Assembly: GCF_021295315.1 (NCBI RefSeq)
Contig: NZ_JAIMJA010000009.1
Span: 106,737-170,736, forward strand
Length of the DNA stretch: 64,000 nucleotides
Direction of reading: 5' to 3'
Origin: Motilimonas cestriensis
Lineage (GTDB): Bacteria > Pseudomonadota > Gammaproteobacteria > Enterobacterales > CBDFNC01
Under the pieces are notes generated by a model that worked only from the letters and a program-made list of their open reading frames with translations, ran no database searches and was not told where the DNA came from. The translations under genes and the position numbers were made by a program. Shown here in pieces: positions 11,115 to 21,697 of this stretch. Within the stretch, counting starts at the first letter, position 1, and each line of letters begins with the position of its first letter.

Positions 11115-12170
11115 TTAATTCACTGAAACAATTGGAATTGTCTGCACGCCTAACGGGCAATCTACGTATAGTTTAATAGCGACTTTCTCCGCTAATTCGA
11201 GATAAGCTTGGCTCAGTGGCGAATCAACGGATTTGGTCACCGTTGGCGTACCTGCGTCGGTATCTTCACGATATTGTCGGTGCAGCGGTAATTGCGCTAA
11301 ACATTCGCTGTTATGGGCATCGGCAAGCTTAACGCCGCCGCCTTGATCGAAAATGGCTTCTTCATGGCCACATTGACTACACACATGCATACTCATGTTT
11401 TCGACTAATCCCACTACTGGCACGTTAACTTTTGCAAACATATTAATGCCTTTGGTCGCGTCAGCCAGTGCCACATTCTGCGGCGTAGTCACTATCAGTG
11501 CCGAGGTAACGGGCACTTGTTGCGCCATGGTCAGTTGAATATCGCCGGTCCCCGGTGGCATATCCACAACGAGATAATCGAGTTCACCCCACTGGGTTTC
11601 TCGCAAAATTTGCGCTAATGCTTTACTGGCCATCGGGCCGCGCCAAACGGTGGCATCGTTTTTATCCACCAAAAAACCGATGCTATTGGCAACCACGCCA
11701 TGGGCTTTAATAGGCAACATCGTTTTGCCGTCATGACTTTCTGGGCGTGCATCAGACTGACCCAACATCAGTGGCATCGAAGGGCCATAAATATCGGCAT
11801 CTAAAATACCCACCTTGGCCCCTTTAGCAGCGAGCGCCAACGCCAAATTCACCGACACCGTCGACTTACCGACACCGCCTTTTCCAGACGCAACCACCAG
11901 CACATTTTTAATACCCGCAATGGGGTTGGCAATATTTGACTGCAAGGTAGCTACCTGACTGGTGCAATGTAAGGTTATGCCAAGGGCGGCCAATTTTACC
12001 TGAGTTTTGGCTTGTAAGCTGTTAAACCATGCTGGCGCATAAAACGGCAATCGCAACGTTAATACGCCGTCGTGCAATTTAAAAGCACCTCGAGATTGCA
12101 AGGTTTGAATAAGATCGTTGCCACCCGAGGCAGCTAAAACCGCAATAGCTTTATCTAATTTACCGTTCAT
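11115..12170 (-). CDS. apbC: Iron-sulfur cluster carrier ATPase, Mrp/ApbC type
   Basis: 351 residues from ATG 12170; a GTG three codons upstream (12179) is possible but has no better ribosome site. The short N-terminal MIP18-like region (about 1-75) is followed by a MinD/ParA-type ATPase domain. Its deviant Walker A is SGKGGVGKST at about residues 95-104. A C-x-x-C pair (VCSQCGH, near residue 265) is the expected Fe-S ligand at the dimer interface. It transfers Fe-S clusters to apo-proteins in the cytosol. Divergent from metG, the arrangement usual in gammaproteobacteria. The stop codon is four bases from a MITE-like repeat. Confidence 0.95.
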   Translation of the reverse strand: MNGKLDKAIAVLAASGGNDLIQTLQSRGAFKLHDGVLTLRLPFYAPAWFNSLQAKTQVKLAALGITLHCTSQVATLQSNIANPIAGIKNVLVVASGKGGVGKSTVSVNLALALAAKGAKVGILDADIYGPSMPLMLGQSDARPESHDGKTMLPIKAHGVVANSIGFLVDKNDATVWRGPMASKALAQILRETQWGELDYLVVDMPPGTGDIQLTMAQQVPVTSALIVTTPQNVALADATKGINMFAKVNVPVVGLVENMSMHVCSQCGHEEAIFDQGGGVKLADAHNSECLAQLPLHRQYREDTDAGTPTVTKSVDSPLSQAYLELAEKVAIKLYVDCPLGVQTIPIVSVN

Positions 12171-12301
12171 TTTGATCACTTCGCTGGAAATTTGCGCCAG
12201 TGTAGCAAAAATCCCGCTATTTTCATGTCATCACTGGGATTTATAGGCTCTATTAGGTAACATTCAGATCAGATTAATCACTGGAAGTTAGTACGGATAT
12301 T

Positions 12302-14362
12302 ATGGCGAATCAAGCACGCAAAATTTTAGTTACCTGCGCCTTGCCTTATGCAAACGGCTCAATTCATTTAGGTCACATGTTAGAGCACATCCAAGCCGAT
12401 GTGTGGGTTCGTTACCAACGAATGCGTGACAACCAAGTTCACTTTATTTGTGCCGACGATGCCCATGGCACGCCAGTGATGCTAAAAGCGCAAGAGCTTG
12501 GAATTGAGCCTGAAGCCATGATTGCCCTAGTAAGTGAAGATCATCAACGTGACTTCGCCGGTTTTAACATCAGCTTTGACAACTATCACAGCACTCATAG
12601 TGAAGAAAACCGTGAACTATCTGGCTACATCTATGAGCAGCTTAAAGGCAAAGGCTACATTAGCAGCCGCACGATTTCTCAGTTATATGATCCCGAGAAA
12701 GAAATGTTTTTGCCAGAACGTTTTGTGCGCGGCATTTGCCCTAAATGTAAAGCGCCAGATCAATATGGCGATAACTGTGACTCTTGTGGCGCAACCTACG
12801 GCTCTACCGAGCTAATCGACCCCCGCTCGACCGTTTCTGGTGCCACCCCGGTGATGAAAGACACCGAGCACTTCTTCTTTGACTTACCACAGTTTACCGA
12901 CATGCTAAAAGGCTGGGTACGCTCAGACGCGGTACAAGGGGAAGTAGCAAATAAATTAGAAGAATGGTTTGAAACCGGCTTAAAACAGTGGGATATCACC
13001 CGTGATGCGCCCTACTTTGGTTTTGAGATCCCCGGCGCTGCAGGCAAATTTTTCTACGTTTGGCTAGATGCACCTATCGGCTACATGGGCTCATTCAAGA
13101 ATCTATGTGATCGTACTGATGGCCTTAACTTTGATGAGTATTGGAGCGCGAAAAGCGATGCAGAGCTTTACCACTTCATTGGTAAAGACATCGTTAACTT
13201 CCACTGCCTATTCTGGCCAGGCATGCTTGAGGGCGCAGGCTTTCGCAAACCAACCGCTGTTAACGTGCATGGTTATGTCACGGTTAATGGCGAGAAAATG
13301 TCTAAATCAAAAGGCACTTTCATTAATGCTGCAACCTATCTGAAGCACCTTGAGCCTGAATGCTTACGCTATTACTACACCGCCAAGCTTTCCAGTCGCG
13401 TGGATGATTTAGACTTAAACCTTGATGACTTTGTGCAACGTGTAAACTCAGATGTGGTCAACAAGCTAGTTAACTTAGCGTCACGTAATGCCGGCTTTGT
13501 CAGCAAGAAATTCGATGGCATGTTAGCCGCAGAGTTTGCTGAGCCTGAGTTATACAAGCAGTTTGCTGATAAAGCAGAAGTGATTGCTAACGCTTACGAA
13601 ACGCGTGAGTTTAGTAAAGCTATTCGTGAAATTATGACCTTAGCCGATGTCGCTAACCGTTACGTTGATGAAAAAGCGCCGTGGGTATTAGCCAAGCAAG
13701 AAGGCGCAGAAGCGCAAGTGCAAGCTGTATGTTCAGTTGGCATTAACTTATTCCGCATTTTAATGGGTTATTTGAAACCGGTTATGCCTGAGCTTGCTGC
13801 ACGCTCTGAAGGCTTTTTGAATGAAGTGTTAACTTGGGATGGTATTCAAACGCCCCTTACTGCGCATCAAATCAGCCCATTCAAGGCACTATTCCAACGT
13901 GTTGATCCTAAGCAGGTTGAAGCCATGATTGCCGAAGAAAGAGCCAGTTTTGAAGCGGCGAATGAAGCCAAAGCCGCGGCGGCTAAAAAAGCACAACAAG
14001 CTGCGCAGTCTGAACTAGACAAAGAGCCAATAGCAGAAGAAATCAGCTTTGATGATTTTGCTAAAGTCGACTTGCGTGTTGCGCGCATCGTTAAAGCTGA
14101 AAGTCTAAAAGAAGCGAAAAAACTGCTTAAACTTACCTTAGATTTAGGGGGTGAGACACGCCAAGTATTTGCCGGCATTAAATCCGCTTACGAGCCAGAG
14201 CAGTTAGAAGGCAAGCTGACGGTGATGGTGGCAAACTTAGCACCACGTAAAATGAAATTTGGTGTTTCTGAAGGCATGGTACTAGCAGCAGGCCCTGGCG
14301 GAGAAGAAATCTACATTCTTAGCCCAGATGACGGTGCTCAACCGGGCATGCGCATCATGTAA
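12302..14362 (+). CDS. metG: Methionyl-tRNA synthetase
   Basis: 686 residues. It charges tRNA-Met for initiation and elongation. The class I HIGH motif appears as HLGH at residues 22-25 and KMSKS at 332-336. A zinc knuckle has Cys146, Cys149, Cys159 and Cys162. The anticodon-binding helical domain covers about 390-530. After an Ala/Lys-rich linker (about 545-575), a C-terminal tRNA-binding OB domain covers about 585-686 and contains [11 protein letters not shown]. Full length and in frame. Divergent from apbC; a bidirectional terminator separates it from acylphosphatase. Confidence 0.97.
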   Translation: MANQARKILVTCALPYANGSIHLGHMLEHIQADVWVRYQRMRDNQVHFICADDAHGTPVMLKAQELGIEPEAMIALVSEDHQRDFAGFNISFDNYHSTHSEENRELSGYIYEQLKGKGYISSRTISQLYDPEKEMFLPERFVRGICPKCKAPDQYGDNCDSCGATYGSTELIDPRSTVSGATPVMKDTEHFFFDLPQFTDMLKGWVRSDAVQGEVANKLEEWFETGLKQWDITRDAPYFGFEIPGAAGKFFYVWLDAPIGYMGSFKNLCDRTDGLNFDEYWSAKSDAELYHFIGKDIVNFHCLFWPGMLEGAGFRKPTAVNVHGYVTVNGEKMSKSKGTFINAATYLKHLEPECLRYYYTAKLSSRVDDLDLNLDDFVQRVNSDVVNKLVNLASRNAGFVSKKFDGMLAAEFAEPELYKQFADKAEVIANAYETREFSKAIREIMTLADVANRYVDEKAPWVLAKQEGAEAQVQAVCSVGINLFRILMGYLKPVMPELAARSEGFLNEVLTWDGIQTPLTAHQISPFKALFQRVDPKQVEAMIAEERASFEAANEAKAAAAKKAQQAAQSELDKEPIAEEISFDDFAKVDLRVARIVKAESLKEAKKLLKLTLDLGGETRQVFAGIKSAYEPEQLEGKLTVMVANLAPRKMKFGVSEGMVLAAGPGGEEIYILSPDDGAQPGMRIM

Positions 14363-14396
14363 AAAATAAGGCTTAGTTACTTATACTAAACCAATA

Positions 14397-14425
14397 AAAG
14401 CCAGCGTATGATCGCTGGCTTTTTA
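14397..14425. terminator. Bidirectional terminator between metG and acylphosphatase
   Basis: AAAAGCCAGCG, short loop, CGCTGGCTTTTT: A tract on one side and T tract on the other, between convergent genes. Its right end overlaps the acylphosphatase stop codon. Confidence 0.85.
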
Positions 14426-14695
14426 ACTTGAGGTAAAAGAAATAAGGTGTTTAACCGGAATTTCTTTGGCCACTAAATGCTCAACCATGGCGGTTTTAGG
14501 GCCATGCTCTAAAAATGCCAAAAAGTTTTTAATCGCTTCAGGCTCACCAAATGCTTCAATATCAACCTCACCAGATTCCAAATTCCGTACATGCCCAACA
14601 ATGCCTAAACGCTCTGCTTCACGGACAGTAAAAAAACGAAAGCCAACCTCTTGCACCGTACCTGATACCACCACATGGACACCAATTTTAGACAT
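14423..14695 (-). CDS. yccX: Acylphosphatase
   Basis: 90 residues, the standard size. It hydrolyses acyl phosphates such as carbamoyl or acetyl phosphate. The substrate loop appears as VSGTVQEVGFRFFT, where the family has GxVQGVGFR: Glu replaces the usual Gly after Gln, and the catalytic Arg is retained. The second signature is GHVRNLESGEVDIEAFG, with the catalytic Asn in RNLESG (families usually have RNL/RNLPDG). A strong AGGAG site precedes the ATG. It is adjacent to and divergent from rlmI, as in E. coli. Confidence 0.92.
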   Translation of the reverse strand: MSKIGVHVVVSGTVQEVGFRFFTVREAERLGIVGHVRNLESGEVDIEAFGEPEAIKNFLAFLEHGPKTAMVEHLVAKEIPVKHLISFTSS

Positions 14696-14833
14696 ATCAC
14701 TCCTCCTGTTTTACTTAGTTTATGCAATTAAGGAACATTTTTCCTGCACCTTGGCCACAGTTTATTGCTCTTTTGCCTATTAAAAATGCCTGCCAAGTCG
14801 TAGAATTGGGCAAATTTTTTCAAGGCCCCAACT

Positions 14834-16027
14834 ATGTCCCTTACTGTTACCCTTGCCAAAGGCAAAGAAAAATCGTTATTGCGCCGTCACCCATGGATTT
14901 TCTCTGGCGCGATTAAATCTACCCAAGGAAAAGCCCTGTCAGGTGAAACTGTAGACATAGTTGATGCCCATGGCAACTGGCTAGCAAAAGCAGCTTGGTC
15001 TGATAGCTCACAAATTCGCGCAAGGGTGTGGAGTTTTGATCAAAATGAGTCCATCGACTTAGCTTTTTTCACCAACAAAATCAAACAAGCACAAACATTA
15101 CGCGATGATTTGATTGCCGAAAAAGGCCTCACTGGCTACCGCCTCATTGCGGGAGAAGCGGATGGTTTGCCCGGCATTACTATCGATCGCTATAACGCTG
15201 TCATGGTTTGCCAACTGCTGTCGGCCGGCGCTGAATTTCAAAAACCAGCAATAGTGGGTGCTTTGCAAGCGCTTTATCCAGACTGCGCCGTCTATGAGCG
15301 CTCAGACGTAGCGGTGAGAAAAAAAGAAGGCTTAGCCCTGACTCAAGGCTTACTCGCTGGCACTATGCCCGAAGGTGATATTATCATCAGCGAGAATAAT
15401 GGCGTTAAAATCAAGGTGGATATTGTTAATGGTCATAAAACGGGTTTTTACTTAGATCAACGGGATAATCGCGCCATCGCAGCAAAATACGTCAAAGACA
15501 AAACCGTACTCAATTGCTTCTGTTACACCGGCACCTTTGGTGTTTATGCATTAAAAGGCGGTGCTAAACACGTGCAAAACGTCGATGTCTCCGATCTTGC
15601 GCTGGCTACCGCCAAAGAAAATGCCCAGCTTAATCAGCTGGATTTATCAAAAGCCGAATTTATTAATGAAGACGTATTTTCTCTGCTGCGTCGTTATCGT
15701 AATGAAGGTCGGACCTTCGATACCATTATTCTCGATCCGCCGAAGTTCGCCGAAAACAAATCACAAGTAGTTAAAGCGTGCCGGGGTTACAAAGACATTA
15801 ATATGATCGCCATGCAACTGCTCAACGCAGGGGGTACATTACTGACGTTTTCGTGCTCTGGCTTGATCTCGGGTGAACTGTTTCAAAAGGTAGTGGCAGA
15901 TGCTGCAGTGGACGCAGGAAAAGATGCCTACATTATAGAGCGAATGTCACAAGCAGGCGACCATCCCGTCAAAACGAATTATCCTGAAGGCTTTTATTTA
16001 AAAGGCCTAGTCGTTAAAGTTTACTAG
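14834..16027 (+). CDS. rlmI: 23S rRNA (cytosine-1962-C5) methyltransferase RlmI
   Basis: 397 residues (E. coli 396). It uses SAM to methylate C1962 of 23S rRNA. An N-terminal PUA domain (about 1-75) includes [11 protein letters not shown]. The EEHYT-like middle domain is followed by the Rossmann methyltransferase with [14 protein letters not shown] (motif I region, near 232), DPPKFAENK (motif IV) and FSCSGLIS carrying the catalytic Cys. Start chosen at the ATG giving the conserved [16 protein letters not shown]-terminus. Monocistronic, followed by a long hairpin. Confidence 0.95.
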   Translation: MSLTVTLAKGKEKSLLRRHPWIFSGAIKSTQGKALSGETVDIVDAHGNWLAKAAWSDSSQIRARVWSFDQNESIDLAFFTNKIKQAQTLRDDLIAEKGLTGYRLIAGEADGLPGITIDRYNAVMVCQLLSAGAEFQKPAIVGALQALYPDCAVYERSDVAVRKKEGLALTQGLLAGTMPEGDIIISENNGVKIKVDIVNGHKTGFYLDQRDNRAIAAKYVKDKTVLNCFCYTGTFGVYALKGGAKHVQNVDVSDLALATAKENAQLNQLDLSKAEFINEDVFSLLRRYRNEGRTFDTIILDPPKFAENKSQVVKACRGYKDINMIAMQLLNAGGTLLTFSCSGLISGELFQKVVADAAVDAGKDAYIIERMSQAGDHPVKTNYPEGFYLKGLVVKVY

Positions 16028-16034
16028 CTTGCTT

Positions 16035-16070
16035 AACAGTCAACACTACCTCGTGGGAGTGTTGACTGTT
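16035..16070. terminator. 13-bp hairpin after rlmI
   Basis: AACAGTCAACACT pairs with AGTGTTGACTGTT around a 10-base loop, eight bases after the rlmI stop. No T tract follows; probable transcript 3' end or processing stem. Confidence 0.6.
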
Positions 16071-16156
16071 ACCAACTTGAAGATTATAGCAACAGCACAA
16101 GGCATCATCACCAAATCGTGCTTAAACGGACAACATGGCTATCCACTTAACAAAGG

Positions 16157-16816
16157 ATGATTAGTTTAATGCTAGATAAATATGCGCTAAAGCTCGTTAA
16201 CCCCATCACTAAGTGGAGCGCTAGCCAGCTGGATAAAGCAGGATTAAGCGCGAATCAAGTCTCTTTAATCGGATTTATACTCGGCTTAATTGCGGTTCCC
16301 TTACTAGCATTTCAGTATTACCTAATCGCTTTGTTTTTTATCGCCTTAAACCGTATTGCCGACGGCTTAGATGGCGCACTGGCAAGGCGTCACGGCGCAA
16401 CCAGTGCAGGCGCTTTCTTAGACATCAGCTGCGATTTTATCTTTTACTCAGCAGTTGTGTTGGGGTTTGCTCTTGCCAGCCCAAGCGAAAACAGTATTGC
16501 AGCGACAACGCTGATCCTCAGTTTTATGGCCACTGGGGCAACGTTTTTAGGCTTTGCCATTTTTGCGCAAAAACATCAGTTAGCTAATATTACATACCCC
16601 AATAAAGGCTTTTATTACATCGGTGGCATCACTGAAGGCACTGAGACTATTTTACTGTTTGTAGTTTGCTGCTTACTGCCACAGCATTTCGCTGCTATTG
16701 CCTATAGTTTCGCCGCTCTTTGCTTTATCACCGCAGCTATTCGTCTCTATAGCGGTTTTGATACGTTACAGAAACTCGAGCACGCTATTGCGATTAAAAA
16801 ACCGCCCACTTCCTAG
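16157..16816 (+). CDS. CDP-alcohol phosphatidyltransferase family protein
   Basis: 219 residues with about six membrane segments. The active-site motif is DGLDGALAR...GAFLDISCD (near residues 75-100), holding the four metal- and CDP-binding Asp residues. The family swaps CMP of a CDP-lipid for an alcohol to make phospholipids in the inner membrane. The spacing and length fit a PgsA/PIS-like subgroup of unassigned acceptor rather than PssA, which is present separately at 34048-35418 in the unrelated PLD form. An AGGAT site precedes the ATG weakly. Alone downstream of rlmI. Confidence 0.85.
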   Translation: MISLMLDKYALKLVNPITKWSASQLDKAGLSANQVSLIGFILGLIAVPLLAFQYYLIALFFIALNRIADGLDGALARRHGATSAGAFLDISCDFIFYSAVVLGFALASPSENSIAATTLILSFMATGATFLGFAIFAQKHQLANITYPNKGFYYIGGITEGTETILLFVVCCLLPQHFAAIAYSFAALCFITAAIRLYSGFDTLQKLEHAIAIKKPPTS

Positions 16817-16972
16817 CTGCTCAACCATTTATTTCGCAGGCTTCGTTAGCTAGCTCACAGTTGTGATGAGAAAAACGGTGACAGTTAACGCTTTATCCAA
16901 CATAAAATTGATTTCAATCCATGTCGGATTTAATCTTTGTGTTATGCGCCCACGCGAATAATAAGAAAAAGA

Positions 16973-17086
16973 GTGGAGCTCGTTAGTTTGGTTAATGCAC
17001 TGTTGTTAGTCAGTCAAGAGTTAAAGCGCCATCTACACCGCAAATTGCAACGTTCATTTTATTGGTACCTTACGCCAATAAAATAG
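16973..17086 (+). CDS. Possible 37-residue small protein (hypothetical)
   Basis: In the 419-base gap 16817-17235 a GTG-started frame encodes about 37 residues: a hydrophobic first half (ELVSLVNALLLVSQELK) and a basic/aromatic second half (RHLHRKLQRSFYWYL). The stop codon lies inside the downstream terminator stem (17046-17093). The upstream AAGAAAAAG is only a weak ribosome site. It may equally be part of a small RNA ending at that terminator. I do not recognise it. Confidence 0.25.
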   Translation: MELVSLVNALLLVSQELKRHLHRKLQRSFYWYLTPIK

Positions 17087-17100
17087 CGTTGCATTTTTTT
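17045..17100 (+). terminator. Strong plus-strand terminator in a long intergenic gap
   Basis: GCAACG...ATTTTATTGG pairs with CCAATAAAAT...CGTTGC, followed by seven T. It ends some plus-strand transcript, although the nearest upstream annotated gene stops 230 bases earlier. This suggests a small RNA or small gene within 16860-17045. Confidence 0.75.
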
Positions 17101-17174
17101 ATCCCGCGTTTTCTTTCAATTAGCTGTCAACATCATAGGTTGATTGGGGATAAACAACTGTGCAAAATTGTAAA

Positions 17175-17204
17175 AAGCCCACAGTGTAAACACCATGGGC
17201 TTTA
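17175..17204 (-). terminator. Terminator after the LplT-Aas fusion gene
   Basis: Read on the minus strand: GCCCATGGTGT, loop, CACTGTGGGC, then TTTTTAC. It lies about 30 bases beyond the stop codon. Confidence 0.7.
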
Positions 17205-17235
17205 TTAACTCAATCTTTGAAGCACTCCCGGAGGA

Positions 17236-20200
17236 TTAGTTTGCCATTGCTAAGGCCTTAGCTTGGCTAAAGTCGGTTTTTCCTGAGCCCAGTTTTGGCA
17301 CTTGTTCAACCGCAATCCAACTGGATGGGATCATCAGCGGGTTGATACCCGCCTCTAGCATCGCCTTTCGAACCTGATCAGTAGCGAGTTCACCTTCATA
17401 CAGTAAGACAATTTTCTCGCCCTTTTTCTCATCACTCAATGCGACTGCAACAATTTGCTGATCGGGCGCCAAATGGACAGCAACGGCTTGCTCAAGGGCG
17501 CCTAAGCTCACCATTTCACCGCCTAGTTTCGCAAAACGTGAATACCTGTCGATGATGGTTAAGAAGCCATCTTTGTCGATTTGCCCTTTATCTCCCGTCA
17601 CATACCAGCGAGCACCATCGATTTCTTTGATAACCTCAGCGGTTTTATCCGGATTGTTAAGATAGCCTTGCATCACTTGTGCACCGCCTATCAAAATCAT
17701 TCCGGCCTCCCCGGTCGGCAACTCGGTATAATCGTTCGGGTCAACCACTTTAAAACTGGTACCCGGTAACGGCATGCCAACAGTGCCAACTTTGCCACCT
17801 ATTTGCACTTGCCACCACTGGGTATCCAATTGATCCGGTAAGTTCACACTGGCCACAGGGGTTGTTTCGGTAGTGCCGTAACCTTCTAAAATAGGGCGAT
17901 TAAACTTAAGCTCAAAACTTTGCCTAACCTCAGGGTTAAGGCGCTCTGCGCCCGCCACCACTAAGCGTAATGAACTAAACATTAACGGATGAAGCTTCTT
18001 ACTCTTACTGTAGATACGCAAGAATGTAGAAGTGCCACACATAATAGTCGCATTATGTTTCGCCACGGCCTTTCCGATGCCAAGGGCATCCGTTGGGTCG
18101 CTATGACACACCATCGGCAAGCCTTCAACCAACGGCATAAATTGTGTCACCGTCAAACCAAAGGCATGGAATAACGGCAATGACGCCATTACCACATCGC
18201 TTTCTTGGGTGTTAAGCACATCTGAAATCTGTTTAAGATTCGCCATAATGTTCTTATGGCTCAGCATCACGCCTTTGGGTGTGCCTTCACTGCCACTTGA
18301 AAACAATATGGCCGCCGTCGCATCAGATTTGACACTTTTACAATACAGCAACCGCAGCAACCAAGCCGGGAACAAACGCACAGACAATAAGGTCAACGCT
18401 TTTTCACGAACACTGATCCCTTGATTAAGCTCTTCAAGGTAAATCACATCTTTGCCTTCCAGCACAGGGGCTAAATCAATGCCACGTTTTTCCAGCTGCT
18501 TCAAAAAACGTTTCGCAGTGTAAACCGTGCTTACGCTTGCTTGAGCAAGGCCCGCCATTAACGCGTCACTACTGGCGGTGTAGTTTAAGTTAACTAAGGT
18601 TTTACCGCGCAATAAGGCCGCCATATTTGCCAGCACGCCACCGACACTGGTAGGCATTAAAATACCCACGTTTTGACCAACAATTTGTTTCTTCATTCGC
18701 CGCGACATACAAATGGCCCCGGTTAACGCTTTGTATGCCGACACATCACCACTGATGCTGTCGGTTAATGAAGTATTATTTTTGACTCGTTTCACGCTAC
18801 TGACCCAAGCGCTAGCAATGCTGGGTAAGGTTTCAACGTGGCTTTGCCAAGAATGCACCGATAAATCAAACACGCGACGTTTAAGCACATCAACCGGCGT
18901 GTCTTTGCCTAATGCCGGACCAAACGCCACAATTAAATCACGCGACATACCTTGGGCACTGGTGCGCTTTAATCGCTCAGACGAACGGCTGAATTGACTG
19001 CCCCAAAGACCACGCAAATAAAATGGCACAATTTTTATTTCAGTTTCACAAGCTTCACAGGCTTTTTCGTAACCGCGTCTAAACTCGGCTAAGTGGCCAG
19101 TACGACTAATGGTTCCTTCTGGGAATAAAGCCACCGCTTCACCGGCATCAAGGAGTTCAGCAATAATTTTTAACGATTTAACACTTGATGCGCCTGATTC
19201 AATGGGCACACACCCGACTAAATCGAAAAACCATTTTAAATACCAGCGCTGGTAAATCGCTTTAAGCATCACAAAACGAATCGGACGTGGACAGGCAATT
19301 TGCAAAATGGCCCAATCGATCCAACTAATGTGATTACCAAGCAGTAATACCCCACCTTCACCTGGAATATTTTTAATGCCCTGAACGGATATTTCATAAC
19401 GCCGAGATAACACCCAGCGCACTAAGATTCGTAGTAAACTTTGTGGCAATTTAAAAATAGTATATGCGCCGCCAATAACGGCGACGACCGCAGTAAAACC
19501 AAGTAAAAACTTACTGTCTAAACCATAAACTGCGGCGCCTGCAGTGATCAGCAAAAAGCTCGCCATTGCCACATTTTGTACCCAGTTATTCACCGCTAAT
19601 ACGCGGCCCATTTCATGCTCACCGGCATGGAACTGAATCAAGGCATTCAGTGGCACAATAAAAATCCCCCCCATGGTGCCTACCACAAGGAAACATAGCG
19701 CTTGGGTTAAAGAAGAGTCCATGTAAGGCAAGGCCCACAGCGCCAGAGAAATACCCACCGCACCTATCGGGACTAATCCAGTTTCAATATGAGACTTAGA
19801 CCAACGACCAGCCAGCCATGAGCCCAGTGCAATACCAACCCCAGTCGTCGCAATGGTGCCCTGGATCACTAAGGTATTGGTCACGTCAAAATACGCTTTG
19901 GCATAGGCGGGAAATGCAGCAAGCAACATTTGACCTATCGCCCAAAACATCGCCAGACCAATAATAGATAAGCGGATCACCATGCGATCTTGCAACGGGC
20001 TTAAACTTTGTCGCATCAAGCGACCACTGCGATAAGCAGACCAATCGAAATCGCGTGTTTGGTCGTCAGATTCTAACTGTGGTAGGCGATAAACCATCAC
20101 TAGTTCAATCAAGGCATTGGCGATTAAAATCCAACCTAATGGCGCAATGAGTAATAAAATAGCTTCAGGTGTGGTCGCGTCAGGCTGGTAAAAGATTTCA

Positions 20201-20685
20201 AATAACAGCGAATACACCAAAGTACCCGCTAAAATAGCGACAATAGATACCGCCTGCACGATACCGTTAGCCTGCGCTAATCGCTCTTTACCAAACAAGG
20301 GTTTGATATAGCCGAATTTGGCTGGAGAATACAGTGCTGATTGCACCGCTAGTAAGAATGTCATGGCAAACGCAGGCCAGAATAAGCCAAGATAATAGCA
20401 AACCGTGATGCCAATGGTTAAAGCGACTGCAGCCCAAGCAGCCCCGCGCATCACCTTATTTTTAGGGTGGCGGTCTGATAGAAAGCCCGCGGGCGAAAGT
20501 AATAGAATAAAGGGAAGCAAAATCAGTGCATTAACAATGGCTGTTAGAATAATTTGCTGTTGGCCATCGTAAACCTTAAACACCGTATTTTGAATGATGA
20601 TCTTATGCCCTAAATCGACAAATGAATTCAAAAAAACAGCAAACAAATACGGCAAGGCGCCAGTATATTGCCAAAGCTTTTTCAT
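17236..20685 (-). CDS. aas: LplT-Aas fusion: lysophospholipid transporter, acyltransferase and acyl-ACP synthetase
   Basis: 1149 residues with three parts. Residues about 1-410 are a 12-helix MFS domain like LplT, which flips lysophosphatidylethanolamine inward. About 425-620 is a PlsC-type acyltransferase with NHISWID (His near 450) and FPEGTISRTG. About 640-1149 is an AMP-forming acyl-ACP synthetase with SSGSEGTPKG near 798, YGTTETTP and YVTGDKGQIDKDGFL. In E. coli lplT and aas are adjacent separate genes; here they form one frame. Together they would re-acylate lysophospholipid produced by outer-membrane turnover. All three catalytic motifs look intact. Single-gene unit. Confidence 0.93.
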   Translation of the reverse strand: MKKLWQYTGALPYLFAVFLNSFVDLGHKIIIQNTVFKVYDGQQQIILTAIVNALILLPFILLLSPAGFLSDRHPKNKVMRGAAWAAVALTIGITVCYYLGLFWPAFAMTFLLAVQSALYSPAKFGYIKPLFGKERLAQANGIVQAVSIVAILAGTLVYSLLFEIFYQPDATTPEAILLLIAPLGWILIANALIELVMVYRLPQLESDDQTRDFDWSAYRSGRLMRQSLSPLQDRMVIRLSIIGLAMFWAIGQMLLAAFPAYAKAYFDVTNTLVIQGTIATTGVGIALGSWLAGRWSKSHIETGLVPIGAVGISLALWALPYMDSSLTQALCFLVVGTMGGIFIVPLNALIQFHAGEHEMGRVLAVNNWVQNVAMASFLLITAGAAVYGLDSKFLLGFTAVVAVIGGAYTIFKLPQSLLRILVRWVLSRRYEISVQGIKNIPGEGGVLLLGNHISWIDWAILQIACPRPIRFVMLKAIYQRWYLKWFFDLVGCVPIESGASSVKSLKIIAELLDAGEAVALFPEGTISRTGHLAEFRRGYEKACEACETEIKIVPFYLRGLWGSQFSRSSERLKRTSAQGMSRDLIVAFGPALGKDTPVDVLKRRVFDLSVHSWQSHVETLPSIASAWVSSVKRVKNNTSLTDSISGDVSAYKALTGAICMSRRMKKQIVGQNVGILMPTSVGGVLANMAALLRGKTLVNLNYTASSDALMAGLAQASVSTVYTAKRFLKQLEKRGIDLAPVLEGKDVIYLEELNQGISVREKALTLLSVRLFPAWLLRLLYCKSVKSDATAAILFSSGSEGTPKGVMLSHKNIMANLKQISDVLNTQESDVVMASLPLFHAFGLTVTQFMPLVEGLPMVCHSDPTDALGIGKAVAKHNATIMCGTSTFLRIYSKSKKLHPLMFSSLRLVVAGAERLNPEVRQSFELKFNRPILEGYGTTETTPVASVNLPDQLDTQWWQVQIGGKVGTVGMPLPGTSFKVVDPNDYTELPTGEAGMILIGGAQVMQGYLNNPDKTAEVIKEIDGARWYVTGDKGQIDKDGFLTIIDRYSRFAKLGGEMVSLGALEQAVAVHLAPDQQIVAVALSDEKKGEKIVLLYEGELATDQVRKAMLEAGINPLMIPSSWIAVEQVPKLGSGKTDFSQAKALAMAN

Positions 20686-20930
20686 AGTGTTCCCTTAATT
20701 AAATACCTAGCCATAACATGATACATGGCTAGGTTAATCAGTTAGTTTAATAATGTGGCAAATTCTACATTAAAGTGAGGAGTTTTTGACAGATAAGATT
20801 AAACCAATGGTAATGCTTCAGTTTTTTATCATTAAATTGAAAGGTATATAAAGTTATTATCATATGAAATATTGCGCAGGTGTTACATCGCTGTTAATGT
20901 TGGCTAAATTTTTAAGATGAGTGAAACATC

Positions 20931-21665
20931 ATGCGTAAATTCTTTACTTATTCATTATTAAGCTTAGCCATTAGCTCAGCACCAGCCCTTGCCTTCGAAT
21001 TAAATACTGGCCTAATTGATGCCGCCAAAGATGCAGGTAAAGCAGTCACCTTATCTGATGAAGAAATTGTGGCGATGGGACGTGACTCTGCCACCGCCTA
21101 TGATGAACAAAACAAAGTATCGCCAGCTAGCTCACAATACAGCAAACGCTTAGCCAAGTTGACAAAAAAGCACTTAAAAGAAGACGGCTTAAACCTAAAC
21201 TTTAAAGTGTATGAAGATGAGAATGTAAATGCCTTCGCCCTCCCCGATGGCAGTATCCGTGTTTACTCTGGTTTGATGGACATGATGACTGATGAAGAGC
21301 TGATTGGTGTGATCGGTCATGAAATTGGCCACGTTAAATTGCAGCATACCAAGACTCAATTTCAAAAAGCTTATGCCGCCAGTGCCGCGCGTAAAGGCGT
21401 AGCCTCTCAAGGTGGTATGGCTGGTAAGCTCGCCAAATCACAACTGGTCGATTTAGCCGATGAAGTGATGAAAGCGCAATTTTCTCAATCGGATGAGTTA
21501 GGCTCGGATGATTACTCATTTAAGTTCATGAAAAAACATGGCTACAAACGCGAAGCATTGATCAGCAGCTTTAAAAAACTTGCCAGCCTTGGCGACGTGG
21601 ACAGTATTACTTCAAGTCACCCAGCACCGTCTAAGCGTGCGAAGCGTTTAGAAAAACAACTTTAG
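20931..21665 (+). CDS. M48 family periplasmic metalloprotease (LoiP/YggG-like)
   Basis: 244 residues. The N-terminus is a signal peptide (about 1-22, ending APALAFE). The zinc motif is His130-Glu-Ile-Gly-His134 and the likely third ligand Glu189 is in DELGSDDYSF. The motif SSHPAPSKRAKRLE near the C-terminus is typical of the M48 group. There is no lipobox Cys, so it is probably soluble in the periplasm rather than lipid-anchored. Such proteases clear misfolded envelope proteins. A terminator follows at once. Confidence 0.92.
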   Translation: MRKFFTYSLLSLAISSAPALAFELNTGLIDAAKDAGKAVTLSDEEIVAMGRDSATAYDEQNKVSPASSQYSKRLAKLTKKHLKEDGLNLNFKVYEDENVNAFALPDGSIRVYSGLMDMMTDEELIGVIGHEIGHVKLQHTKTQFQKAYAASAARKGVASQGGMAGKLAKSQLVDLADEVMKAQFSQSDELGSDDYSFKFMKKHGYKREALISSFKKLASLGDVDSITSSHPAPSKRAKRLEKQL

Positions 21666-21697
21666 TTTTAACGCAAAAGACTGCAATCTAAGCGTTT

